DNA of 36,486 bases from Ettlia oleoabundans (lineage: Eukaryota; Chlorophyta; Chlorophyceae; Chlamydomonadales), in NCBI GenBank assembly GCA_019693395.1, contig JAAMXP010002166.1, positions 4,060 to 40,545 on the forward strand. The letters are read 5' to 3'. How positions within the stretch are numbered: the first letter of the stretch is position 1; every line of letters starts with the position of its first letter. The translations under genes and the position numbers were made by a program. Positions 11,923-21,648 of the stretch are shown one piece after another. The notes under the pieces are model-generated. The model ran no database searches. It was not told the origin of the DNA and saw only the letters and a program-made list of their open reading frames with translations.

Positions 11923-12140
11923 GGGCAGAAATTTCACGGTGAAGGCAAAGAGTGGACCAGCGGGCGAGGTGATGGCGCTGTAGCTGGCGCTGTGATGTCA
12001 AACAGGGTCAGGGTGGAAAGACGCCATGGGAATTCCATGTGCCAGACGGCTGCCGCAAAGGGGCGGTTTCACGTTTTTTCTAGGAGTCAGCGCGTATTAA
12101 TGACCCTCAAGTTTGGACCGCGCGACCCTTGAGAACACGA

Positions 12141-14265
12141 ATGGCGAGCACAGCCTCGGCCTCTCCTCGCCCTCATACAGAGCAAGATCATCTTTTGCGC
12201 CGTAAGGATGCATACTTGGGTCGCCTGGGCATCCAGTGCTGCGCCTACTCTCGCCGGAGACGTGAACGTGTGGCGCTCTCCCACCCTTTGCTACAGGCCC
12301 CACAGAGTCGCAAGACGCCGACGCACAACCGCCGCAACCTAGCAGCAGCGAAAGCAGCGAAGGCACCCGGTGGAAGGGGTTCCTGTCGTGGCTTCGGGGT
12401 GGCAAGCGACCGGCAGACGCTCAGCCCTTGCCAAGCGACGAAGAACAGGGTGATGAACTGCAGCAGCGGGATGGGCAGCAGGTAGCCGTGGTGGTGGAGC
12501 CGGCTGCAGAGGCTGCCTCCGGGGAAGGCGCCGGCGACGGTCCCAGCAGCAGCAGCAGCGTGGCACAGCAGCATCGACAGCAGCAGCCAGCCACGCAGCA
12601 TGATGCTGGCAGCAGCAGCAGCAGTAATGGAGGTGGTGGTCAGGAAATTGAGCCACGGAGGCCAGGCAGCCCCAGCATGGCACGGCTCCCGTCCCGTGGG
12701 CCACCCACGTGCTTGATATGCCTTGAAGAATTCACGCAGGTCTGTGCATTCCACTGCCATCAGGAAAACTTTCCTCCATATCACTTCACAGCTACTCTAT
12801 CGTGAAGAGTGCTGGCTGTCACTGCAGTCCTTCACTCATGCTCGCCCTCCTGCGTAGTGGCGAGTTTGCTGCCTCACCGCTGGCGCGTTTGCTTTGCCTT
12901 GCCGCGCGCGCGCCCGCGGCCCCCCCCCACCCCCCCACCCCACACACATACACACACACACACACACTCGCCACACACCAAACAAAAACAGCGGTGTCTT
13001 TTTGTTGATCAATGCCTCCCCTTTTGCTGTCCCTGCAGGAAGAGTTTGTCAACGGCTCTGCGTTGCGGCTTGAGTGCAACTGCCGCGGCGACCTTGCGCT
13101 GCGACACCGCGAGTGTGTGATGAAATGGGTGCAGGTCAAGGGCAGCAATGTGTGCGAGCTGTGCAAAGCCGAGATACGCAACATCCCTGCGCCGCCACCC
13201 CGCCCTACAGAGGCAGACCTGCCCACCCTGGATGAAGCATATTTCAATGGTAGGCCGCCTGGTCACATTTGCAAGGTTAAGCAGCAGCCGGATAGTGGCA
13301 GGGATGCCCCGTTGCAATCTAGGGAAACACACTGGGTTGTGTGATCCCACGCACGACCGCTAGCAGTAAGGAGAAGTCTTGACTCCCGGGGGCACATCTT
13401 TGTGCACTCCATTTCGTAGCCATCGTATAGGGGGGGCTTTGTGCCCTGCAGCAGAGCGTGCGCACGTGCGTGCGCACGCCAATCCCCGCCCACCCCGGGC
13501 CCCCCGGGCGCTCACACCTTCTCTAACCCTCTCCCACCTTGCTGTCACTGCTGCAGACCCCAGCCACATCCACGACTTCATGCCCTCCTCCCAGGACCTG
13601 GTGTTTGACTGCGTCCGCGTCACATGGGTGGCCATGATTGTGTCCATGTGAGTGCACAGCAACTCTTGAGAAGCAGGCAGGTTGTCAGGGAGTTGTGCAT
13701 TGTGCCACGCGCAGCATGCAGCACCCAGGCAAGTGCCAGGGAGGCAAGTGGAAACTGGCCTGCTGGCTGCCTGGGTCCTGCAGCAGCACCTGTGGTGTGC
13801 TGCACATGGCAGCCTTCCCTTGCTGCTTTTCATGCAGTAGCAACAGGTAGCTCACTGCCTGCATGATGCCCCTGCCCTGCAGCCTGTTCTTTGAGATGTC
13901 TTTGGGTGCAGCGCTGTGGACTGGGCTCTTGGCAGGTGCGTGCCGCTCGCCTCCTAGTACGCTCTGTATGTCGCACCTGCAGAGCCAACAGCAAAGCTGC
14001 ATGTAGCACATGGTGGATAACCAGCTTGTGTTGGGGTCTTTCCTGCCACACATGCTTTCATAGTTGATTGCATTCGGTTGACGCCTGCTCCTGCCATGGC
14101 TACGTGTGTGTTGCAGGGTGCGCGTACAGCATCATGGTGCGCCTCATGTACCGACAGCATTTCTACGCCATGCGCCGCCTGGCTGAGCAGCAAGCTGCCA
14201 TACGACGAGAGCAGGAGGGAGAGAGCCCACGTGCTGGCACACACCCCGTGATGGTGGCCGTCTAA
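12141..14265 (+). CDS. RING-CH (MARCH-type) membrane E3 ubiquitin ligase
   Basis: Predicted 335 residues; exons 12141-12201, 12297-12739, 13039-13249, 13557-13647, 13883-13935, 14117-14265, all in phase. A disordered N-terminus rich in Ser, Gln and Gly is followed by a C4HC3 RING-CH finger split over exons 2 and 3: CLIC, then ECNC, then HREC, then CELC. This is the zinc-binding, E2-recruiting domain of MARCH/RINGv ligases. After a Pro-rich stretch come two predicted membrane segments (VTWVAMIVSILFF and LWTGLLAGCAYSIMV), then a basic amphipathic tail. Plant and algal proteins of this layout ubiquitinate membrane cargo; the target here is unknown. The exon 1 donor (gtaagg) is strong and sets the start at 12141, although the first exon is only 61 nt. 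Confidence 0.9.
12919..12967 (+). repeat. C-rich and (CA)n microsatellite in RING-CH intron 2
   Basis: A run of C with scattered A (12919-12940) followed by a CA repeat to about 12967, inside the intron before the acceptor at 13038. Confidence 0.9.
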
Positions 14266-14667
14266 GATGGAGGCTGGTTGGCACCGTTGGTAGCGCTTGT
14301 GTGCCTGATGCTGTTGGCTGCATCATGATACAACTGTCTCGCACTGCAGCCTATCAATTGCTGTGTGTGGTTGCTGTACTTCCTTCCCCTTCCTAGCAAT
14401 TTTCCGTGCCAGCTCAACCCTGCCAGCCAGGTGTTGTTTGTTCTTTGTAAGAGTAAGTCGCTTTGGCTGCGTTCCCCTGTCTTTTTTTTAGCCATAGTCT
14501 TAGCTCTCCTTCTCCGTGGAGACCTGCTCAGCACTGCTTGTATAGACACGATGTCAATGACAACAAATCATGCCCTGTAAGCAGTGTATCGGGCCCCCAA
14601 ATTCTTCTACGGGCAACAGGGCCTGCAAGGCAGGGCCATCTGCGCCAGTTATGGCGGGCTGCTCCCA
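14266..14667. other. Convergent 3' region between RING-CH and IadA-like genes
   Basis: No exon seen. TGTAA motifs on the + strand at 14446-14450 and 14576-14580 are candidate RING-CH poly(A) signals. No matching - strand signal was found for the IadA-like gene. Confidence 0.45.
14446..14450 (+). terminator. Candidate poly(A) signal of the RING-CH gene
   Basis: TGTAA about 180 nt past the stop at 14265. A second copy at 14576-14580 is an alternative. Confidence 0.4.
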
Positions 14668-16465
14668 TTACCCTTCAGGCTGCCTGCAGCCTGGTTTGCG
14701 AGGCCTGATGCCCGGCCCTCGCTCAAACATGCCTCCAGCCACCCAGTCGGGCGTCTTCATGACAGCGCCCTTGCTCAGCACAGTGTGCAAAGCCAACGTG
14801 TCCTCCTGCAGGCAGTGGAGCCGGCCTAACAGATGAGTACACGGTTGAGTTTTACGGACAGACACCCCCCAGCCCAGGTTCCACAGCAGGGCTCTCGGGC
14901 AATAGCAGCATGACTCAGCTCGGCTTTGAGCCTCCTACTCACCTCCAACAACAAAATATCGGCATCGCAGCCCACCGCTATGCTGCCCTTATTGTGCAGC
15001 CCAAGGCGTGTGGCAGGGTTGCAGGTCATGAATGGCAGCACTTGTTCCAGCCTCCACCCCTCCTCCATAATCATGGCCCGAAGGAAACGGAGCATGGCAC
15101 CTGCAGTCAGGATGGGAAAGTTCAAAAGCGGCACCAGGGGCGTGGGCTGGGGTTGGGGATAAGTAGGCCAGCAGGCTCGAAAGGCATGCATGTCAACTTG
15201 GTGAGCAAAGCAGCAGGTGCTGCCAATACCACCGCACCAGGATCCGCCACATTGTACTGCACCAAGTGCCCCTCCTCATCAAACACCGGCAGGCTGCCGT
15301 AGCTGTCGGTTGACACTGTCACCCGCTCCAGTGGCAGACGCTCAGCACGGTATTGGCGCAGCGCTGCTCGACATGATTGCACGCTGCATGGCACGACCGA
15401 TTGAAAAAGGTGGGGTGGTGGAAGATTTCCAAGGTTGTTGATACGCTTGCTATACACAGAGATCTGTACAAGAATGGCAAGCCAAAGGGGTTCCCACTGT
15501 TCTGCCTGCTGTCGCCAGCAGGAGTAGCAGAATGCCGGCGAGCACCTGCCGCAGGTGAGGTCCAGCGTGCCGCCTGCCGCCAGCCAGTCAGCTCCCTCCT
15601 TGATCAGCTGCAAGCTCCGGTCAATGTGGGTGGGGTGGAAGGTTGTGATGGGCAGGTCACCATTTCCAAGCCTTAAGGCGCCCCGCAGCGGCTGCAGCCC
15701 TGTCTTGCCGGGCCCCACATGGCAGTGCACAATGCCGGCCTTGCCGCCTAGCATGCCTCCCACTCGTGCCTCCAGGCCCAGGCGCAGCAGATCCTCTGGA
15801 GATGGGGCAGAGCCGCGATGGTCGGATATGGCCACCTCCCCCACTCCAATGCAGCTGGGGATGAGGCACAGCTCGCGCTGGACGCTGCCGGTGATGGTGG
15901 CAGGCGGCAGGCGGTAGGAGCCGCACCAGTGGAAGGCGGTGATGCCCTCCTCATTCAACGCCCGCACTTTGGCCAGCAGATTCTCTTGTGATCGGCTCAC
16001 GTTGTCAGTGCCAGTCACGCCTACCACTGTAGTGATGCCTGCCAATAGCAGCTCAGAGAGGCGGGCCTCGGGGGTGCGGCTGGCGGGGCCGGCCTCGCCG
16101 CCACCGCCGCTCACATGGACGTGCAAATCGATGAAGCCTTGCACGCCGATTAGCCCTGTGATGCCAAGGGATCTAGTAAGGGTTGAACGTGCTCACATTA
16201 CATGTCCATGCACCACGCCCTGTGGCTTGAAGGGTAGCAGCCCCTCGCTACCTGCGGCGTCTATCGTCGTCAATGGCACTGCAGCGGCGACGGCAGTCGC
16301 CTGCTCTGGTGCCAGCAAACCCACTATCTTCGATCCCGCGATTAGTATTGCCGTATCTTCGATGACCATCAGGCCACCTTGAGCTTGGCGCGCTACGATG
16401 CGGGCTCCTGTGACCAGCGTAAGGCTGCAGGTAGGGCTCTCATGGCTAGGTGAGCAGGTCGGCAT
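14668..16465 (-). CDS. Isoaspartyl (beta-aspartyl) dipeptidase, IadA family
   Basis: Metal-dependent amidohydrolase-superfamily peptidase that cleaves beta-aspartyl dipeptides left by turnover of damaged proteins. Exons (- strand order) 16465-16252, 16155-15546, 15383-15238, 15100-14943, 14805-14668; 421 residues, near the family length of about 390. Visible active-site features: HVH at residues 83-85, GGGGEAGP (Glu92), ISDHR at 181-185, HVG (His217), PTHIDR (His248), STDSYGS (Asp301), and CDADILLLE near the C-terminus. Aligned from ISDH, Escherichia coli IadA Lys162 (carboxylated, bridges the two zincs) corresponds to Glu178 in the sequence GVGEVAISDH. The ligand set is otherwise complete. 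No clear transit peptide. The acceptor of exon 2 (cacag|GG) was chosen because it restores phase. Divergent from VAMP7, convergent with RING-CH. Confidence 0.92.
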
Positions 16466-16993
16466 TATGTCTCACATATATGTCATAATTGTGTTGGTTC
16501 TCTCTCTTTATCATTCCTCTGCCTTTTTGGACGTTCTGTGGTTGTTTCCACGGCAGGCCAGGTGGCCGAAAGGAGCGTTGCATTGCCTATATCGCTTGGC
16601 CGTGTCGACTCGTGGTTTCGTTTCATCCAAAATCCGCTTGACAAGCACTCGTCCCCTCGACACGTGCCCGGCATCCTCACATCCCTTGCGCTGGCTGATA
16701 AGGTTCTCTTCTTGCCTGTTGCACCCGGGACCTTTTCAATATTCCTGGCTGTTTGGAGCGCCGCCTGCAGTGCAGCCGTCCACGCCCCTAGGGCGCTCTG
16801 ATCACTCATTCAGTCCTGTGTGAACGTGGCCTGCTTGTGAAGGCAAGTTGAAAGCGTGGCGGTACCGTGCGCAATTCGACAGCCTTAGCTTGTGTGTTTC
16901 CACCTGCCTTGTACACTTCAGCAGGCCGCCGGGTTGCCGTCAGTATGCAGCTGCAGCTGCCAAACTGTTCGCCGCTTCGCCGCAGAACGTGCC
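16466..16993. other. Divergent upstream region of IadA-like and VAMP7 genes
   Basis: 528 nt between two divergent start codons, presumably both promoters and leaders. An ATG at 16945 lies upstream of the VAMP7 start in another frame. A catatatg stretch near 16475-16483 is the only A/T-rich element close to either start. Confidence 0.45.
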
Positions 16994-18492
16994 ATGGCAA
17001 CAGCCGGCAATGGCGGCATCCTGTATGCTCTGGTGGCTCGTGGCAGCGTTGTTCTGGCGGAGCACGTATCAGTGAGCGGGAACAGCAGCGTGGTGGCCGT
17101 GGGACTTCTGCAGAAAGTGCCTCAGGATGAGGGCTTCCGCGCCAGCTGGGCAGCGGGACACCACATATTCCACGTGCTGTCTGCTGGAGGATTTACTTAT
17201 TTGTGCATGGCAGACCAGGTGAGGGAAAGCCAACTGTTGTGCCCGTCTCTGCCTGATCTGTTCTGCTTCTAAACGCAACAACAGGTTGCATGCATCAACG
17301 GTGAGGAAATGCGAGTTGGTGATCTCACCTGGTTTTTAACGACAAAGCCAGCCAAATCTGTCCCCATCAACCACTCTTCTGCCTGACTCGCCTCGCGTCA
17401 CAGCATCTGCTTTCTTTGCAGAACCTGGGCAAGCGGCTTCCCTTCGCTTTCCTGGCCGATGTGCAGCAGCAGTTTGAGCAGCGGTATAGTGCTGTGGCAG
17501 GGGGTGCGGTTGCTTACGAGATGAACACAGAGTTTGCGCCGGTGCTGCGGGAGCGAATGATTTACTTCAACACAGATCCGCGGTGAGGGGTGGGCTGAAC
17601 CAGGGGATTGGGAAGAGAGGTGAGGCAGGATGCAGGGAGGGTGGAAGGAACTAGCAGGGATGTCAAGGTGCGAGTTGGCTTGGCAGGAGTAATCACGTAT
17701 CAATATGTCAGAATGATATTATAGTTGGGCATGACAGGTTAGTCAGGCTGCCGGGCAGCTGGGAAGGCGCACACGCAAACTATGAGCAACAGCGTAGCAT
17801 GCCAGGCATGGCAGTGTGTATGCTGGCGGAGCAACGGTTCCAAAGCAGCGACTTTGTGGTGGCCCTGTGTAACTGTGTAGGGCTGACACATTGGCCCGGG
17901 TGCGAGGTGAAGTGGTGGAGCTGAAGAACGTGATGGTGGATAACATTGAGAAGGTGGGTCAGAGATTGCAGTCATGCAGTGTGGCCCCATTGCTTAGGGG
18001 CTGTGATGAGTGCTGTAGGCTATCGGTTGCCGTCCAAGGATGCGCAGCCCTTGTCAGTCCTGCAACGGCTGTGCATTGGCTCATGCCCTGGCTGCGCACT
18101 TGCCTGTGCTGCAGGTGTTGGGTCGGGGGGAGAGGCTTGAGCTGCTGGTAGAGAAGACGGATGGGCTGGGGGAGCAGGCGTTCACCTTCAAGCGGCAGGT
18201 GGGCAACTCTTACATTCCTGTTGTTCGTATGTAATGTGGGCGTGCAATGCACCTGCTGCTGCCTTGAGTCACTGAGTAACAGCTGTGGATGCGCCTGAGT
18301 TGCGACCGCTGCATCACACCAGCCACACTGTGTTGCCCGTCTACGTATGCTGTTACCTTCTTGCAGGCGCGTGTGCTTCGGCGGAAGATGTGGTGGCAGA
18401 ACGCGCGCATGGTGCTTATTATTGCGGCACTGGTGCTGCTGGCGGCGTGGGGTCTTGTATCCATCGTCTGCAGTCCCACCTTCCAGTGCTGA
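16994..18492 (+). CDS. VAMP7-type longin R-SNARE
   Basis: Vesicle SNARE for fusion at endosome, vacuole or plasma membrane. Exons 16994-17218, 17422-17582, 17881-17953, 18115-18198, 18367-18492; 222 residues, the usual VAMP7 size. Residues 1 to about 115 form a longin domain (ILYALVARG, FTYLCMADQ, LPFAFLADVQQQF). The R-SNARE coiled coil (about 130-190) contains VLGRGERLELLVEKT, where Arg157 is the zero-layer arginine. A single C-terminal anchor follows (MVLIIAALVLLAAWGLVSIV), so the protein is tail-anchored with the bulk in the cytosol. Homology is strongest to the VAMP71/72 group of plants. The acceptor before exon 3 ends gtgtag rather than the usual tgcag. Confidence 0.95.
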
Positions 18493-18752
18493 TGCGGCGC
18501 CAATGCGGGTTGCACAGCAGCAATTCTGACCAACGGACAGCGTCATGAGACTTCTTTTGAACACATTGGCGACCTCACTCCCCAATAACGTCGTTTCGCA
18601 CTCCCCAGATTCATACAAGACCGCCTGACAAAGGGTTATTGAGAGTGTGCTGCTGAGCAAGTCGCCATCTTCTGCTGTCCACACCTTGGCATGAGTCACC
18701 AAAAGCTGGGACAATTTGTATACTGTAATAATCAAACTTGACAAGCTAACTA
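18493..18752. other. Convergent 3' region of VAMP7 and ALG12
   Basis: 260 nt between two facing stop codons. It contains + strand TGTAA at 18724-18728; I see no - strand TGTAA here, so the ALG12 transcript may run into the VAMP7 3' end. Confidence 0.5.
18724..18728 (+). terminator. Candidate poly(A) signal of VAMP7
   Basis: TGTAA, 232 nt past the stop and within the convergent intergenic region. Confidence 0.45.
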
Positions 18753-20894
18753 CTACAAATCTAGCCGGCGATGTATGAAGACCTGCGGCGCTGTCATCAC
18801 CTGCATTGGCAGCTGACCATGCAGCAGGTTGCGCAGCATTGCGGTGGGGCTGCGGCTGCGCAGTTGTAGCCGCTGGAAGCCCTGCACTGCCGCCAACTGG
18901 GCATAGCCCCCTACTGCTGGCTGGTCAGTCAACAAAAAGTCGAACCGGCGTGTGGCCAGCTGCTCCGCTGTGAGCCCTTCTTCCTTGTAGTAAGCCCAGG
19001 GCCTCCCTGCCTCCCCAAAACGTGACACGCCAGTCATTGCAGGCAGCACAGCAATGTGCACCCGCAGCTGCCGGCCCTGCCCCGCTGCTGACGATGCATC
19101 TTCTGCAGCAAGGCTGTGCAGCTGGTGCAACGCCGCGCCGCCCGGGTAGTTGTGCTGGCTAGCTCCTGCTGTCATCACGGTCACCACAAGGCCCGCGGCC
19201 AGGGCGCCGGCCACAGCCATCAGCAGCAAACGCCGCGCCGCAGACTTGCTGCGGCCCACCCACGCGCGCTGCACCGCCGCTGCCGCCGCCAGGTTCCAGA
19301 GCGGCAGCACCGGGAAGAGGAAGCGGACCTCCTTGTGCCCAAGGTTTGAGTACAGCAGCACAAAGCCCAGCGCCACAGCCAAGGGGGCTCTCACACGGTG
19401 CTCCAGCACTGCCCCCAGCGGGCCCAGCACATAGGCAGCGTGCAAGGCTCGTGGCAGTGCTGATGTGAAGTACCAGTGGGCTGGCATCACGCCCCACTCG
19501 TGGCTCCTGCACACCACGAACATAGCCGCAGCCAGGAAGTTCAGCATTGAAGATCCAGCGTTGAGGCCACAGCAACATATACAGCACCGCACTATGGCCG
19601 GTGGCAATAATGTGACGCATGTCGTGCCTGCCAAACCACCAACCTCTTCACTAACTAACAATCAACCATACACCAGCCGCCCACCATCACAGCCCCACTC
19701 ACTTGTTGAGCACTGTGTTGAAGTGCAGCACCTCCCCCTCAGGCCACAGCCAGCGTCGCCAGAAGAAGGAGTCGACAAGGACAGAGGCGGCCAGGCTGGC
19801 GGTAAGGGCAGCCAGGCCGTGTGCAATGGCGCGTGGCAGGCTGACGCGGCGTGTGGCCAGCAGGTGTAGGCCCACCAGGCCCACCAGTAGGATCATGTCA
19901 CACCGGAAGACAACCTGCAGCCAGCCGGAGAACGGCACAGAATTGAAGTAACGAGCGAACAGAGCCGGAGGGGGGTTTGAAACATTGAAAAATCACCAGT
20001 GTGCTGGCAACAACCTTGAGACGCCCCATACTTTGACTGGCCTGCTGGTGTTGCAAGGACGCTGCGCGCGCGCGCCCCCCNNNNCCCCTACCCCCCTTTC
20101 AAAAGGCGCCACATGCCATAAGGGTGCAGTATTAAGACCCTGCCTTGCTGGAAGGGATGACAGCACAGCACAGCGGACAAAGCTCACCGCAGCAGCAGTC
20201 AGCAGGTACATGGCAGCAAGGGGATCGCCCCCGGCCAACCAGCATGCAAGCCCAGCGTTGGTAAGGGGCATGGCGAGGACGTTGGGGAGGGTGCGGGAGA
20301 GGTAGAAGGGCAGGTGGAACTGCAGTGCGGTCAGCACCATAAATGCGGCAGCTGTGGTGGGCCCCAGCTGTTGCCGGATGGCACGCTGCAGGAGCGACAT
20401 GGAGGCCACAGTGATGCATCCCTGCGTGGAAGAGAAGAGAGTGGTGTTGTGATTAAGAAAGCACACAGACAGGCAATCAGCTGTGGCACACAGCAAGATC
20501 TCCAGGCTTTTTGCAGATGCCCGTAAAACACGGTAGGCCCACAGCTGCCTCCACTTCAACTGATGCGCCACATGCCGCTTACCAGCACCAATCGCACAAC
20601 CAGCAAGCTAGCCAGTTTGGGGGCTCCCAGCAGGCGCAGCGGCAGCATAGCTGGAGAGGTTGCTGCTGCCAGCGCTAACGGGCCCAGAAAGGTGCGAGGC
20701 ACCACGCCTGGGAACTCCAAGTGGTCGTAAGCAGTCAATTTTAGGCCATGATAGAGCAGGTCGTGCGTGGCCTGCAGGTTGAAGCTCTCCTCAACTTTTG
20801 TGAAGGGCGCCAACAAGGCGTGCGCCGCCACCGCCACCGCAAGCAGCAGCGTCCACCCTGCAGAGGGGTGATGGATGGACAGCAGGGCCAGCAT
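18753..20894 (-). CDS. ALG12: ALG12, dolichyl-P-Man:Man7GlcNAc2-PP-dolichol alpha-1,6-mannosyltransferase
   Basis: ER-membrane GT22 enzyme that adds the eighth mannose to the N-glycan precursor from the lumenal side, using dolichyl-phosphate mannose. Exons (- strand order) 20894-20583, 20421-20188, 19914-19703, 19506-18753; 503 residues, the usual length. Signatures: [15 protein letters not shown] in the first lumenal loop with the acidic residues of the GT22 catalytic motif, [56 protein letters not shown], and [13 protein letters not shown]. Many hydrophobic segments fit a multi-pass membrane protein. The start at 20894 is the first ATG in the open frame. The intron between exons 2 and 3 holds the NNNN gap; coding sequence is not affected. 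Confidence 0.94.
20081..20084. other. Assembly gap (4 N)
   Basis: Four unknown bases flanked by alternating GC and runs of C, in an ALG12 intron. The true length of the low-complexity tract here is unknown. Confidence 1.
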
Positions 20895-21648
20895 CGACGC
20901 GTTACAAGTCACTTACAATATAACGGTGTCGAGCTTCAACGGGGAGCACCAAGAGCAAGTTCCACACATAGGCACGTGGTGCATTGCCGCCCAGGAGCCC
21001 TCACCGTCGATCATATTATCTCAAAGCCCAGCCATCAAAGCTGGTTAGGCATTTGTGAACAATGGCCAACCGGAGAGCAAAGCCGGAACCAAGACACCAG
21101 AACACGTCGCTTGGTAGGACACAAGAGTCTCGGTGGAGAAGGGTACTAGATGCACGGCTCCCGCAAAAGCTGAAACCCTGAAAAACTGAAAAGGCATGAG
21201 CGGAGGATCTGGCGCCAGCACTGCGTCGTCGACGTCACACCACCGCCGATCTACGCGCCACAACACCTGTTATGCCAGTTGCGTCATCGTTGTTTTGAGT
21301 CACCTTTTCACCTTATGGTAATCCAGTCAGCAAAACACCAGGCATGTGTGGGTGGTGCTGAGTGCCACAGTGGCGCGCGTCAGGCATCAGGGGAACGCAT
21401 GTTAAAAGCTCTAGCTACAACCCCACGTTTGGCTCCAGCACCGGCCAATAGGTGTCATCGTTCACTGATCAGCATTACACCGCATGCATGAATCTGATCT
21501 GCATCAATGATCCGTTTCGTTTATCTACATGGCACATTTCTATCACACAAAGGTTGGGAAGTTTGTTCCAGGAAGGGCAATTGCTTTGCTATCACACAAA
21601 GTTCACGCCAAAATGAGTCTATTCATTGCTGGGGATCAGCTTGGTGTG
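20895..21648. other. ALG12 upstream region and 3' UTR of the ARID gene
   Basis: 754 nt. No exon recognised. It contains the candidate ARID-gene poly(A) signal (21475-21479) and two imperfectly spaced copies of ctatcacacaaag near 21540 and 21589. The ALG12 promoter should lie in the first few hundred bases. Confidence 0.45.
21475..21479 (-). terminator. Candidate poly(A) signal of the ARID gene
   Basis: TTACA on the + strand is TGTAA on the coding strand, about 170 nt beyond the stop at 21649. Confidence 0.45.

Larger units (their letters stand above)
11066..12140. other. OGT 3' UTR and upstream region of the RING-CH gene
   Basis: About 1.1 kb, T/C-rich on the + strand. A 181-codon open frame at 11377-11922 is hydrophobic because of T-rich composition and has no motif or splice support. 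An 11-bp tandem repeat lies at 11231-11260. The only TGTAA on the + strand is at 11918-11922, which would imply a long (about 850 nt) 3' UTR. The last 200 nt should contain the RING-CH promoter. Confidence 0.45.

Noticed and set aside
12129..12485. Upstream frame of the RING-CH gene read through without splicing
   Set aside because: The frame beyond 12201 becomes Arg-rich and stops at 12485, whereas splicing 12201 to 12297 gives a Ser/Glu-rich frame that continues into the RING-CH finger.
17959..18744. 261-codon antisense open frame across VAMP7
   Set aside because: Lies opposite VAMP7 exons 4 and 5 and its introns; composition rich in His, Gln and Thr and no recognisable domain.
21540..21601. 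Two copies of ctatcacacaaag as a possible regulatory repeat
   Set aside because: Only 13 nt, two copies, in a presumed 3' UTR; not enough to claim a site.
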